Positions 1 through 4,705 of a stretch of 7,026 bases of DNA are shown in pieces (positions within the stretch are counted from its first letter, which is position 1; every line of letters starts with the position of its first letter). Made by a program: the position numbers and the translations under genes. The notes under the pieces are model-generated. The model saw only the letters and a list, made by a program, of their open reading frames with translations, had not been told where the DNA came from and made no database searches. The stretch covers positions 1 to 7,026 of the forward strand of contig MHIR01000020.1 of the NCBI GenBank assembly GCA_001817615.1. Direction: 5' to 3'. The DNA is from Candidatus Buchananbacteria bacterium RIFCSPLOWO2_02_FULL_46_11b (GTDB lineage Bacteria; Patescibacteriota; Patescibacteriia; Buchananbacterales; UBA6539).

Positions 1-2
1 AT

Positions 3-338
3 AAAAAACAAAGAGACGAGTTTTTCACTGTAAAAGACATAATAGATTCCGTAACACTAAAATTAAACAATGATTTGATTATTAAATTATTGGGGGTGAA
101 AAATAATCCGCAGAAATTAAATGAAGCTGTGAATTATCTGAAAGATAAAACAAACAAACAGAGAGTATTTTTAAGATTTGATAACTTAAAATATGATAAA
201 GAAAATAACTTACTATGTTATTTGTATTTGCAAAATAAAACCTTCATAAACGCGCATTTAATAAAAAATCAACTTGTCTATGTTGATGACATTTCTGATT
301 ATAAATATAAAATTAAATTTTTAAATCTAATAAAATAA
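3..338 (+). CDS. DNA methyltransferase of a type II restriction-modification system, C-terminal part (partial)
   Basis: The frame is open from the left edge, so the gene starts outside the window; 111 residues are visible before a TAA stop. The TTG at 75 is only an internal codon. The catalytic SAM and (D/N)PP(Y/W) motifs are not visible. What remains resembles the tail found on some modification methylases: a VFLRFD strand, KYDKENNLLCYLYLQNK, then FINAHLIKNQLVYVD and a DYKYKIKF end. The FINAHLIKxxLVYV part recalls the NaeLVreGlA element of staphylococcal-nuclease-like (SNase/OB) folds, so the tail may be a non-catalytic SNase-like domain. This is recalled family resemblance, not a search result. 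The next gene begins one base after the stop and encodes a restriction enzyme, which strongly supports the methyltransferase reading: the pair would be co-transcribed, the methylase protecting the host's own recognition sites. Confidence 0.7.
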   Translation, partial: KKQRDEFFTVKDIIDSVTLKLNNDLIIKLLGVKNNPQKLNEAVNYLKDKTNKQRVFLRFDNLKYDKENNLLCYLYLQNKTFINAHLIKNQLVYVDDISDYKYKIKFLNLIK

Positions 339-339
339 T

Positions 340-966
340 ATGGCAAAAGAATGGATATTAAATCAGGCAAATATGCGGTGGGGACTAACAAGAAAAAGTA
401 AGGTCGGCCCTGTTGCAGAGTTAATTAGAAAATGTGCCCCTAAAACAATTAAGGAGTGGGAAAAATTTTATTTAGATAAAGCTTATTCTAAAAAGCATCT
501 TGAACAGCTTGGAAAAATTTTATTTATTAAAGTTACTGATATTTGTAAGGCTGAAATAGAAGATGTTACTGAGGAAGACTGCATTAATTTTATATACAAT
601 TTGGTAATAAATAGGACTTTCGACGGTTACCAATCAGAAATTCAAACAATTTATGGGCAACTTGAAAAAATTCTTGGAGTCAAAATTGAGCCTGCCCCCG
701 ACGAATGGGACAGAGGATATAATGTTGATTATTTTATCAAAATTAACGAAAAATATATCGGCCTTCAAATAAAACCCGCGGGCTTTGAATACATTACTCA
801 AATAATCAACGAACGAGAACAACAGAAAAAAACGCACGAAAAATTTACTACAAAATACGGCGGAAAGGTATTTTATATTATTTCTATAACTGAAGGTAAA
901 AATAAGATAATCCATAATCCCGAAGTAATTAAAGAAATTGAAGTAGAAATAAAAAGATTAAAATAA
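340..966 (+). CDS. Type II restriction endonuclease, MjaI family
   Basis: The 208-residue protein matches the MjaI restriction endonuclease family along its length as I recall it: N-terminal KEWILNQANMRWGL, central LVINRTFDGYQSE (residues 88-100), KIEPAPDEWDRGYNVDYF (115-132), then YIGLQIKP (139-146). E100, D130 and Q143-x-K145 fit a PD-(D/E)xK nuclease core with the catalytic glutamate replaced by glutamine, a known variant. The length suits the family, so it looks complete and intact. The prototype MjaI cuts CTAG; whether this homologue does is inference. The start ATG lies one base after the stop of the methyltransferase, so the two are probably translated in a coupled way. No Shine-Dalgarno is visible. 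The gene is strongly AT-rich compared with the right half of the window, which suggests horizontal acquisition. It may belong to the cassette that ends at the first attC site, 123 bases downstream, but this cannot be shown from the window. Confidence 0.9.
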   Translation: MAKEWILNQANMRWGLTRKSKVGPVAELIRKCAPKTIKEWEKFYLDKAYSKKHLEQLGKILFIKVTDICKAEIEDVTEEDCINFIYNLVINRTFDGYQSEIQTIYGQLEKILGVKIEPAPDEWDRGYNVDYFIKINEKYIGLQIKPAGFEYITQIINEREQQKKTHEKFTTKYGGKVFYIISITEGKNKIIHNPEVIKEIEVEIKRLK

Positions 967-973
967 TAAGGAG

Positions 974-1020
974 TTTGGATTTTGGGCATTCACCCCTAAC
1001 CCCTCTGCCCAAAATCCAAA
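974..1020. repeat. Perfect 14-bp hairpin after the restriction gene
   Basis: Arms TTTGGATTTTGGGC (974-987) and GCCCAAAATCCAAA (1007-1020) are exact inverted copies around a 19-base C-rich loop. It sits 7 bases after the restriction endonuclease stop. No T-run follows on the plus strand, so it is not a classic intrinsic terminator, though it could stabilise the mRNA end. A second short hairpin follows at 1054-1070 (GTTTTCT, 3-base loop, AGAAAAC). Neither carries the GTT core expected of an attC site. Confidence 0.6.
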
Positions 1021-1089
1021 ACAGAAAAAGAAATTTTAAAATTTTTAAAACAAGTTTTCTTTCAGAAAACAAAAGAAAAGGAATATATC

Positions 1090-1189
1090 AGCTAACAGCG
1101 TATATCTGGTTACGGCTTTTATACAAAAGCCTCCACCCATATTTTGCTCCGCTACGCTACGCAAAACATCAGATATACGCGCGTTAGGC
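1090..1189 (+). other. attC: attC recombination site 1 (integron cassette)
   Basis: The outer boxes are CTAAC (1092-1096, inverse core) and GTTAGGC (1183-1189), an exact match to the GTTRRRY core. Inside them are perfectly complementary 11-bp arms, GCGTATATCTG (1098-1108) and CAGATATACGC (1170-1180). Spacers between boxes are one base on the left and two on the right. The total of about 100 bases falls in the usual attC range. The central part holds two nested hairpins, GGCTTTT/AAAAGCC (1114-1131) and TTTTGC/GCAAAA (1142-1166). Strand exchange by an integron integrase would fall between G1183 and T1184. The orientation puts the owning cassette to the left. Confidence 0.8.
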
Positions 1190-1224
1190 GACATTTTGAA
1201 AAATTAAAAATAGATGCCAGTCAT

Positions 1225-1230
1225 TATAAA
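1225..1230 (+). promoter_or_regulatory. Possible -10 box for the 203-residue cassette gene
   Basis: TATAAA lies 8 bases before the ATG at 1239, so a transcript starting from it would be leaderless or nearly so. A -35 box at proper spacing is poor (ATTAAA at 1203-1208, 16-base spacer), and the region is AT-rich, so chance is a real alternative. Cassette genes usually lack their own promoters, which also weakens the call. Confidence 0.25.
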
Positions 1231-1238
1231 ACAATACT

Positions 1239-1850
1239 ATGAGCCAAAATCGAATTAAAGAAATTTTATCCTGCCCCATTTATAGTTCTTATAAAAACGC
1301 ACGATCCCATGATGAGAGAGCTAAACTTGTCTGGGACTATGTTTCAGAATGTTGCTTCTGCCACCCAAATAGATTTTATTGTGATGAATTTATATCCTCC
1401 TATAATACTTACCAAAAAGAAAATGATAAGAATTACGAAGATGCCACGAATGTCATTCAGGGGTGTATAATCCGCCATAAACTCTTAAAGGCAAAGAAAG
1501 ATGAACTGATATTATTATACCCTATCTACACAAAATTTCCTTCTGGAGAATGCCTTCACTGTTTAGTAAAATATCCAAGTATTTCTTTTCGTTGTGATAG
1601 TTATATTTCAATGGCGCGTGCTTTTTGGGATTCAATGCCAGAGAATGAAATTCAACTTGTTAAGTTACTTACTAAACACACCCAAAGACCTCCGTTACCG
1701 GGATTAAGATTTATGAATTTAGACGAAGTAGTTGGCCTTGGACAAAAGGAATTATCACTTCCAAAAGCAGAAGTGCTCAATCTTGTAGAGAAATTGCTAA
1801 AACGGGATGTTCTTGAGAAAAGCACAGATGGTATTCGTATTAAAGTATAG
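1239..1850 (+). CDS. Cassette-borne hypothetical protein, cysteine-rich with a winged-helix-like C-terminus
   Basis: I do not recognise this 203-residue protein. It carries nine cysteines, several in metal-site-like spacing: C38, C39, C41 followed by H42, then C48, and later C105-x2-C108 and C119. A bound zinc or a redox role is possible but unproven. From about residue 136 the pattern changes to a helix (NEIQLVKLLTKH), a segment NLDEVVGLGQKELSL, and then VLNLVEKLLKRDVLEKSTDGIRIKV, ending with a likely beta-hairpin. This looks like a winged helix-turn-helix, so a DNA-binding or regulatory role is conceivable. No signal peptide or membrane segment is seen, so it is probably cytoplasmic. It is the only gene between attC sites 1 and 2, the normal one-gene-per-cassette layout. 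No Shine-Dalgarno precedes the ATG. Cassette proteins often lack known relatives. Confidence 0.75.
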   Translation: MSQNRIKEILSCPIYSSYKNARSHDERAKLVWDYVSECCFCHPNRFYCDEFISSYNTYQKENDKNYEDATNVIQGCIIRHKLLKAKKDELILLYPIYTKFPSGECLHCLVKYPSISFRCDSYISMARAFWDSMPENEIQLVKLLTKHTQRPPLPGLRFMNLDEVVGLGQKELSLPKAEVLNLVEKLLKRDVLEKSTDGIRIKV

Positions 1851-1877
1851 TGTTGGCTATGATTAAATCAAAACGTC

Positions 1878-1966
1878 GGCTAACACAGCATAAAAGGTTT
1901 ATGCCTTACGGCACTCACCCAAATTTTTGCTTCGCAAAAACTTCTTTTATGCTGGAACCGTTATCA
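1878..1966 (+). other. attC: attC-like recombination site 2, degenerate right core
   Basis: The left box GGCTAAC (1878-1884) fits the inverse core well. Perfect 11-bp arms CAGCATAAAAG (1886-1896) and CTTTTATGCTG (1944-1954) follow. The right core reads GTTATCA (1960-1966), keeping the essential GTT but departing from GTTRRRY at the fifth to seventh bases. The centre carries TGCC/GGCA (1902-1913) and TTTTTGC/GCAAAAA (1924-1940) hairpins, with a CACCCAaATTTTTGCTTCGC stretch very like CACCCATATTTTGCTCCGC in site 1. That shared interior supports common descent. The site begins 27 bases after the stop of the 203-residue gene. Confidence 0.65.
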
Positions 1967-2013
1967 GAAATATTGCTCTTTTACAAAATACTTTTGGAGA
2001 GTGCTCGTCAAAT

Positions 2014-2020
2014 AGGAGGA
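2014..2020 (+). promoter_or_regulatory. Strong Shine-Dalgarno AGGAGGA that fixes the start at 2027
   Basis: AGGAGGA ends 6 bases before the ATG at 2027, ideal spacing, while the next in-frame ATG at 2033 is further than usual. This is the only strong ribosome binding site in the window; rpmE, prfA, prmC and the two minus-strand genes show none. Confidence 0.8.
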
Positions 2021-2026
2021 ATCAAC

Positions 2027-2218
2027 ATGAATATGAAAAAAAAGTTCTTTTTTAGCCCGTTAGTTTTGCTCATTGGCTCATTAATTCTTTTCGGTATTTC
2101 TAGCCTCAGTAATGGACATACGCCGATCACAATCATCTTAGTCCTGACCGCTAGCGGGCTTTTTCTAGCCGCGCTATTACGCCAATACCAAATGAATAGA
2201 AATAGAACCTATCACTAG
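2027..2218 (+). CDS. Cassette-borne small membrane protein, two predicted transmembrane helices
   Basis: This 63-residue protein has a short basic N-terminus (MNMKKK), a hydrophobic stretch at about residues 8-27, a short polar turn SSLSNGHTP (25-33), a second hydrophobic stretch at about 34-52, and a basic, Asn/Arg-rich tail. That predicts a hairpin in the cytoplasmic membrane with both ends inside. I do not recognise a family. Candidates seen in cassettes include toxin-like, immunity or stress-related small membrane proteins, but nothing in the sequence decides. The frame stays open upstream to a GTG at 1849-1852, but that stretch runs through attC site 2; the AGGAGGA motif fixes the ATG at 2027. 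It is the only gene between attC sites 2 and 3. Confidence 0.7.
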   Translation: MNMKKKFFFSPLVLLIGSLILFGISSLSNGHTPITIILVLTASGLFLAALLRQYQMNRNRTYH

Positions 2219-2225
2219 GCTCCAT

Positions 2226-2259
2226 GAATGGGGAAGAACCCGCACTCGCTTCCCTATTC
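2226..2259 (+). terminator. Hairpin after the small membrane gene, possible terminator
   Basis: Arms at 2226-2236 and 2249-2259 pair over 11 bp (one G-T wobble), with GGGAAG/CTTCCC as core and a 12-base loop. The T-rich stretch TTTTGTTAATTTTTT (2270-2284) begins ten bases later rather than directly after the stem, so intrinsic termination is possible but not typical. It lies between the cassette gene and its attC site. Confidence 0.4.
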
Positions 2260-2302
2260 TCCAAAAGCATTTTGTTAATTTTTTATAAAAAGCAATACTT
2301 CC

Positions 2303-2356
2303 GACAAACAGCGGCTAGGCGACATTAAAACGTCGCTTAAGCCGCGTCCGTTAGGC
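2303..2356 (+). other. attC: attC recombination site 3, right end of the cassette array
   Basis: The right core GTTAGGC (2350-2356) is canonical. The left box GACAAAC (2303-2309) keeps the pairing AAC. The arms are GCGGCT (2311-2316) with AGCCGC (2340-2345), continued inward by AG/TT and GCGAC (2319-2323) with GTCGC (2332-2336), leaving A2339 bulged and an 8-base loop. A single extrahelical base and unequal spacers (1 and 4 bases) are typical of attC sites. At 54 bases it is short for the class. It shares CGTTAGGCGA with the end of site 1. Expected strand exchange is between G2350 and T2351. Confidence 0.75.
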
Positions 2357-2380
2357 GAAATAAATTTTAAGCGCCTTGAT

Positions 2381-2386
2381 TATAAT
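2381..2386 (+). promoter_or_regulatory. -10 box TATAAT upstream of the four-helix membrane protein gene
   Basis: A perfect TATAAT lies 19 bases before the ATG at 2406, but no good -35 box is visible at 16-18 bases upstream. The box is flanked by the inverted pair AGCGC (2370-2374) and GCGCT (2389-2393), which could be an operator. It starts 25 bases right of attC site 3, so it probably belongs to the resident chromosome. Confidence 0.4.
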
Positions 2387-2405
2387 TAGCGCTGAAATAA
2401 ATCAC

Positions 2406-2816
2406 ATGCTAAAACGTCTGAAAAAAATCCGCGGCTGGTTTTTTGAGCGCTTGAGCTTAAAATGGATTTTAAACATCTGGTCCGCAGTTACGGTCGGCTT
2501 GTTTTGCCTTGATTTCTTCTCCGGCAACAAATACGACAGCCAGGCCGGCGTGGTCGGCGTCATTTATATCGCGATTTTGGGCATTTACGCCTCGGAAAAA
2601 GAATACATCCGCTGGAAAACCCAATTCAGCTCAAAATTCATCGGCGAAAGCTTTATCGGGCTTTGGACCGCCGTGATGGTGGTTTTTGCCCTGGCCGCTC
2701 CCCTGTCGCAGGGCGCCTTTAGAATCCCGGCGGAATTCGCCCTGGTTTATACCACCGTGGTCGGCGTTTTTGCCATCACCCAGCACTCAAAGAATTTGCA
2801 TTCGCGGAGGAAATAA
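2406..2816 (+). CDS. Hypothetical integral membrane protein, four predicted transmembrane helices
   Basis: From the ATG at 2406 the protein has 136 residues. It starts with a basic, amphipathic stretch (MLKRLKKIRGWFFERLSLKW) and then shows hydrophobic segments at about 18-38, 46-62, 83-103 and 107-126, separated by short polar loops such as SGNKYDSQ and ASEKEYIRWKTQF, and it ends in a basic tail (NLHSRRK). Small proteins of this layout are common in CPR genomes as I recall, but I know no assigned function. An earlier in-frame TTG at 2376 would add ten residues; it overlaps the position of the TATAAT box, so the ATG is preferred. GC-rich codons (GGC, GCC, CTG) dominate here, unlike the AT-rich cassette genes to the left, so this seems to be the first resident chromosomal gene after the array. 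Confidence 0.75.
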   Translation: MLKRLKKIRGWFFERLSLKWILNIWSAVTVGLFCLDFFSGNKYDSQAGVVGVIYIAILGIYASEKEYIRWKTQFSSKFIGESFIGLWTAVMVVFALAAPLSQGAFRIPAEFALVYTTVVGVFAITQHSKNLHSRRK

Positions 2817-3053
2817 ATTAAGTAAATTTAGACCGTTGATTAAATCAGAGGGGTTAAGAGGGCGTCAGAAGGCTTGAGAGGGCAAGAAGGCGAGAAGATT
2901 GAGAGGGCATCAGAAGGATTAGAAGGCGCTCTTGTTCTCTGCTTATCCTTTTTGCCTTCTTTGCCTTCTAACCCTCTTGCCTTCTTAAGCCATCTCAAGC
3001 CATCTTATCCCTTCTTGCAAATGATTAATCAACGCTCTCAAATTAAGTAAATT
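2817..3053. repeat. Long imperfect inverted repeat built of AGAAGGC-like units
   Basis: This 326-base gap between genes holds no gene. From about 2848 to 2927 the plus strand is purine-rich with units such as AGAGGGC, AGAAGGC and AGAAGG; from about 2944 to 3017 the same units appear inverted (GCCTTCT, GCCATCT, ACCCTCT). The arms are bounded by GTTGATTAAATCA (2835-2847) and its near-exact inverse TGATTAATCAAC (3022-3033), and further out by a direct repeat ATTAAGTAAATT (2817-2828, 3042-3053). The whole could form a hairpin of about 200 bases. It starts directly after the membrane protein stop, so it could end transcription or protect the 3' end, but no such role is shown. Confidence 0.75.
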
Positions 3054-3104
3054 AAGTCGCTTGATTTACTTTCATATTCACAAAAATAACCCCCTCTCCC
3101 CCCC

Positions 3105-3133
3105 TTGCCAAAATTAGAGCGGCGTGCTAATAT
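3105..3133 (+). promoter_or_regulatory. Promoter of rpmE, near-leaderless transcript expected
   Basis: TTGCCA (3105-3110, five of six to TTGACA) is separated by 17 bases from TAATAT (3128-3133), which is preceded by TGC to give an extended -10. A start about 6-8 bases downstream would fall at 3139-3141, only 2-4 bases before the rpmE ATG at 3143. No Shine-Dalgarno could fit, so leaderless initiation is implied. An unusual C-rich tract (3090-3104) lies directly upstream. Confidence 0.55.
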
Positions 3134-3142
3134 GCTTCTATT

Positions 3143-3439
3143 ATGAAACAAGGCATCCATCCCAAATATTACGAAAACGCCAAAGTAACCTGCGCCTGCG
3201 GCAATTCTTTTGCCGTGGGGTCAACTTTGCCGGAACTGCGGGTGGAAATTTGCTCGCTTTGCCATCCCTTCTATACGGGCAAGCAAAAGATGCTGGACAC
3301 CGCCCGGCGCGTGGAAAAATTCCAGGAACGCGCGGCCAAGCAAAAAGGCGCCGCCGCTTTGAGAAAAGGCCGGAAAGCGAAGAAAGAAAAGGGAGAAATC
3401 CGGAAAAAGACGCCGCGGAAAATCAAGTCCGAAGAGTAG
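3143..3439 (+). CDS. rpmE: Large-subunit ribosomal protein L31, zinc-binding form with long basic tail
   Basis: This is bL31 of the 50S subunit, which helps bridge the two ribosomal subunits. The N-terminal MKQGIHPKY is typical, followed by C17-A-C19-G and C37-SLC40-HPFYTGKQK, the four cysteines of the zinc-bearing form. The core ends near residue 60. After it comes an Arg/Lys/Ala-rich tail to residue 98, longer than the roughly 70-residue Escherichia coli protein and probably binding rRNA. The gene stands just before prfA, an order common in bacteria, including CPR genomes. It has its own promoter, no Shine-Dalgarno, and an intrinsic terminator after it, so it is likely a single-gene transcript. 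Confidence 0.95.
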   Translation: MKQGIHPKYYENAKVTCACGNSFAVGSTLPELRVEICSLCHPFYTGKQKMLDTARRVEKFQERAAKQKGAAALRKGRKAKKEKGEIRKKTPRKIKSEE

Positions 3440-3449
3440 CAAATACATA

Positions 3450-3483
3450 AACAAGCCTCCTTATTTTTAAAGGGGGTTTTGTT
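3450..3483 (+). terminator. Rho-independent terminator of rpmE
   Basis: AAGCCTCCTT (3453-3462) pairs with AAGGGGGTTTT (3470-3480) with two G-T wobbles and an 8-base loop. The stem can extend to 3450/3483 with one bulge. The descending arm runs into TTTTGTTA, giving the U-rich end. It begins 11 bases after the rpmE stop. Confidence 0.7.
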
Positions 3484-3492
3484 ATAGAAAAC

Positions 3493-3634
3493 TAGGTTGG
3501 TAGGTTGGTAGGACGTAGGTCGTTAGGTCTAAATCCAGCCGCCGTTATTTTTCCTTATCATTTGTTATTGCCTATTATTTTACTCTAAACAAAATCAACT
3601 AATCCTACCGCCCTACCGCCCTACCGATCTAACT
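3493..3634. repeat. Inverted repeat of GGTTGGTA / CCGCCCTA units before prfA
   Basis: The left arm (3495-3527) repeats GGTTGGTA twice exactly and then degenerates (GGACGTA, GGTCGTTA). The right arm (3604-3633) repeats CCTACCGC in the inverse sense, so GGTAGG-NN-GGTAGG pairs with CCTACC-NN-CCTACC. Between lies an AT-rich spacer with a weak -10-like TATTAT (3573-3578) that might serve prfA. The right arm ends about 14 bases before the prfA ATG, leaving no room for a Shine-Dalgarno. The architecture is the same as in the gaps before rpmE and prmC, with a different unit. Confidence 0.7.
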
Positions 3635-3647
3635 CTAAGCTAACTCT

Positions 3648-4694
3648 ATGGACGCCAAATTCCAATCTGCCAAAACTCAATTTGAAAAGCTGAAAGCCGA
3701 TCTGACCGATCCGGCCGTGGTTAATAATCCCGAAAAACTGAAGTCAATTTCCCAAGAATACTCGCGGCTGGAGCCGATTGCCAAAAAAATAGACGAGCTG
3801 GAAAGAACCGAAAGGCAGCTGGCCGAAGCCCAAGCGGCGATCTTAGCGGGCGATGACAGCGAACTTTTGACCATCGCCCAGGATGAAATCGCCGGCCTCT
3901 CCGAGCTTAAGAGAAGCCTGGAAAGCGAAATTTCCGAAGATTTAAAGCCCCGGAATCCGCTGAACCAAAAAAACATCATTATGGAAATCCGGGCCGGCAC
4001 GGGCGGAAACGAAGCCGCGCTTTTTGCCGCCGAGCTTTTCCGCATGTATTCCCGCTTTGCCGAGCGCCAGGGCTTCAAGGTAAAAATTCTGGATTCCAAC
4101 CGCATCGGCCTCGGCGGCTTCAAGGAAATAATTTTTGAAATCAGCGGCCAAAATGTCTATAAAAACCTGAAATACGAAAGCGGCGTGCACCGCGTCCAGC
4201 GCGTGCCGGAAACCGAAAAAAGCGGCCGCGTCCACACCTCCGCGGCCACGGTGGCGGTTTTGCCCGAAGCCGAGGAAATTGACCTGGAAATCAAGCCCCA
4301 GGATTTAAGAATTGATGTTTTCCGCGCCGGCGGCCACGGCGGCCAGTCGGTCAACACCACGGATTCGGCCGTCAGAATCACCCATTTGCCGACCAATACC
4401 GTTGTCACCTGCCAGGATGAAAAATCCCAATTAAAAAACAAGGCCAAGGCCATGAAAATTCTGCGCTCCCGAATTTTGGCCCACGAGCAGGAAAAAAAGG
4501 ATAAAGAAACCGGAGACGCCCGCCGGTCGCAGATCGGCTCGGGCGACCGCTCGGAAAAAATCCGGACCTATAATTTTCCCCAGGACCGCGTCACCGACCA
4601 CCGCCTCAAAGAAAACTGGAATCAAATTAACAAGATCATGGACGGCGAGATCCAGCCGATCGTGGACCAGCTGCGCCAGGCGGACGCGCGATAA
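3648..4694 (+). CDS. prfA: Peptide chain release factor 1
   Basis: RF1 recognises UAA and UAG in the ribosomal A site and triggers peptide release. The 348-residue protein has the full layout: an N-terminal helical domain to about residue 105, the conserved EIRAGTGGNEAALFA (113-127), the codon-reading PxT tripeptide (PET, 187-189) in VHRVQRVPETEKSGRVHTS, and the catalytic GGQ at 231-233 within FRAGGHGGQSVNTTDSAVRI. The C-terminal GSGDRSEKIRTYNFPQDRVTDHR is also typical. PxT rather than SPF marks it as RF1, not RF2. Length matches the family (about 360). Q233 is the residue methylated by PrmC, encoded next. The ATG at 3648 has no Shine-Dalgarno. All ten genes in the window end in codons that RF1 reads. 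Confidence 0.97.
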   Translation: MDAKFQSAKTQFEKLKADLTDPAVVNNPEKLKSISQEYSRLEPIAKKIDELERTERQLAEAQAAILAGDDSELLTIAQDEIAGLSELKRSLESEISEDLKPRNPLNQKNIIMEIRAGTGGNEAALFAAELFRMYSRFAERQGFKVKILDSNRIGLGGFKEIIFEISGQNVYKNLKYESGVHRVQRVPETEKSGRVHTSAATVAVLPEAEEIDLEIKPQDLRIDVFRAGGHGGQSVNTTDSAVRITHLPTNTVVTCQDEKSQLKNKAKAMKILRSRILAHEQEKKDKETGDARRSQIGSGDRSEKIRTYNFPQDRVTDHRLKENWNQINKIMDGEIQPIVDQLRQADAR

Positions 4695-4705
4695 AGCGCA
4701 AGATC

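Larger units (their letters stand above)
1090..2356 (+). mobile_element. Integron gene-cassette array (attC cluster; no integrase in the window)
   Basis: Three attC-like sites in the same orientation alternate with single short genes, the hallmark of integron cassettes. Cutting at the GTT cores gives one cassette of about 1184-1960 (203-residue gene plus site 2) and one of about 1961-2350 (63-residue gene plus site 3). Each gene begins about 55-66 bases after the preceding cut point and ends shortly before its attC. A further cassette ends at site 1 and runs leftward, possibly including the restriction enzyme. No integrase gene or attI is present. Since cassettes enter at the 5' end, an integrase would lie left of the window; otherwise this is a cluster lacking one (CALIN). 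Base composition changes close to the right end of site 3, which fits the junction with resident chromosome. Confidence 0.72.

Noticed and set aside
974..1020. The 14-bp hairpin as a further attC site
   Set aside because: It lacks any GTTRRRY core at the outer right side and has no inverse AAC core on the left.
975..1187. 70-residue open frame between the restriction gene and the first cassette gene
   Set aside because: It runs through the 14-bp hairpin and the whole of attC site 1; its composition (SPLTPLP, RLRYAKH) reflects the palindromes, and no ribosome binding site precedes it.
1850..2026. N-terminal extension of the small membrane protein to a GTG overlapping the previous stop
   Set aside because: The extension translates attC site 2. 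The AGGAGGA motif at 2014-2020 places the start at 2027.
2376..2405. Earlier TTG start for the four-helix membrane protein
   Set aside because: It overlaps a TATAAT promoter box and adds only ten residues of no clear character; the ATG at 2406 starts the basic amphipathic N-terminus.
2686..2877. 63-residue open frame overlapping the end of the membrane gene
   Set aside because: It overlaps a better frame and runs into the purine-rich repeat.
2848..3017. CRISPR array for the AGAAGGC-type repeats
   Set aside because: The units are only 7-11 bases, degenerate, without spacers of even length, and they invert halfway; no cas genes are near.
3124..3450. 108-residue open frame overlapping rpmE, and a minus-strand frame over the same place
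   Set aside because: rpmE matches L31 along its length with its four cysteines; the others are out-of-frame shadows.
3677..4625. Several minus-strand open frames across prfA
   Set aside because: They are antisense shadows of a full-length RF1 with high GC at third positions.
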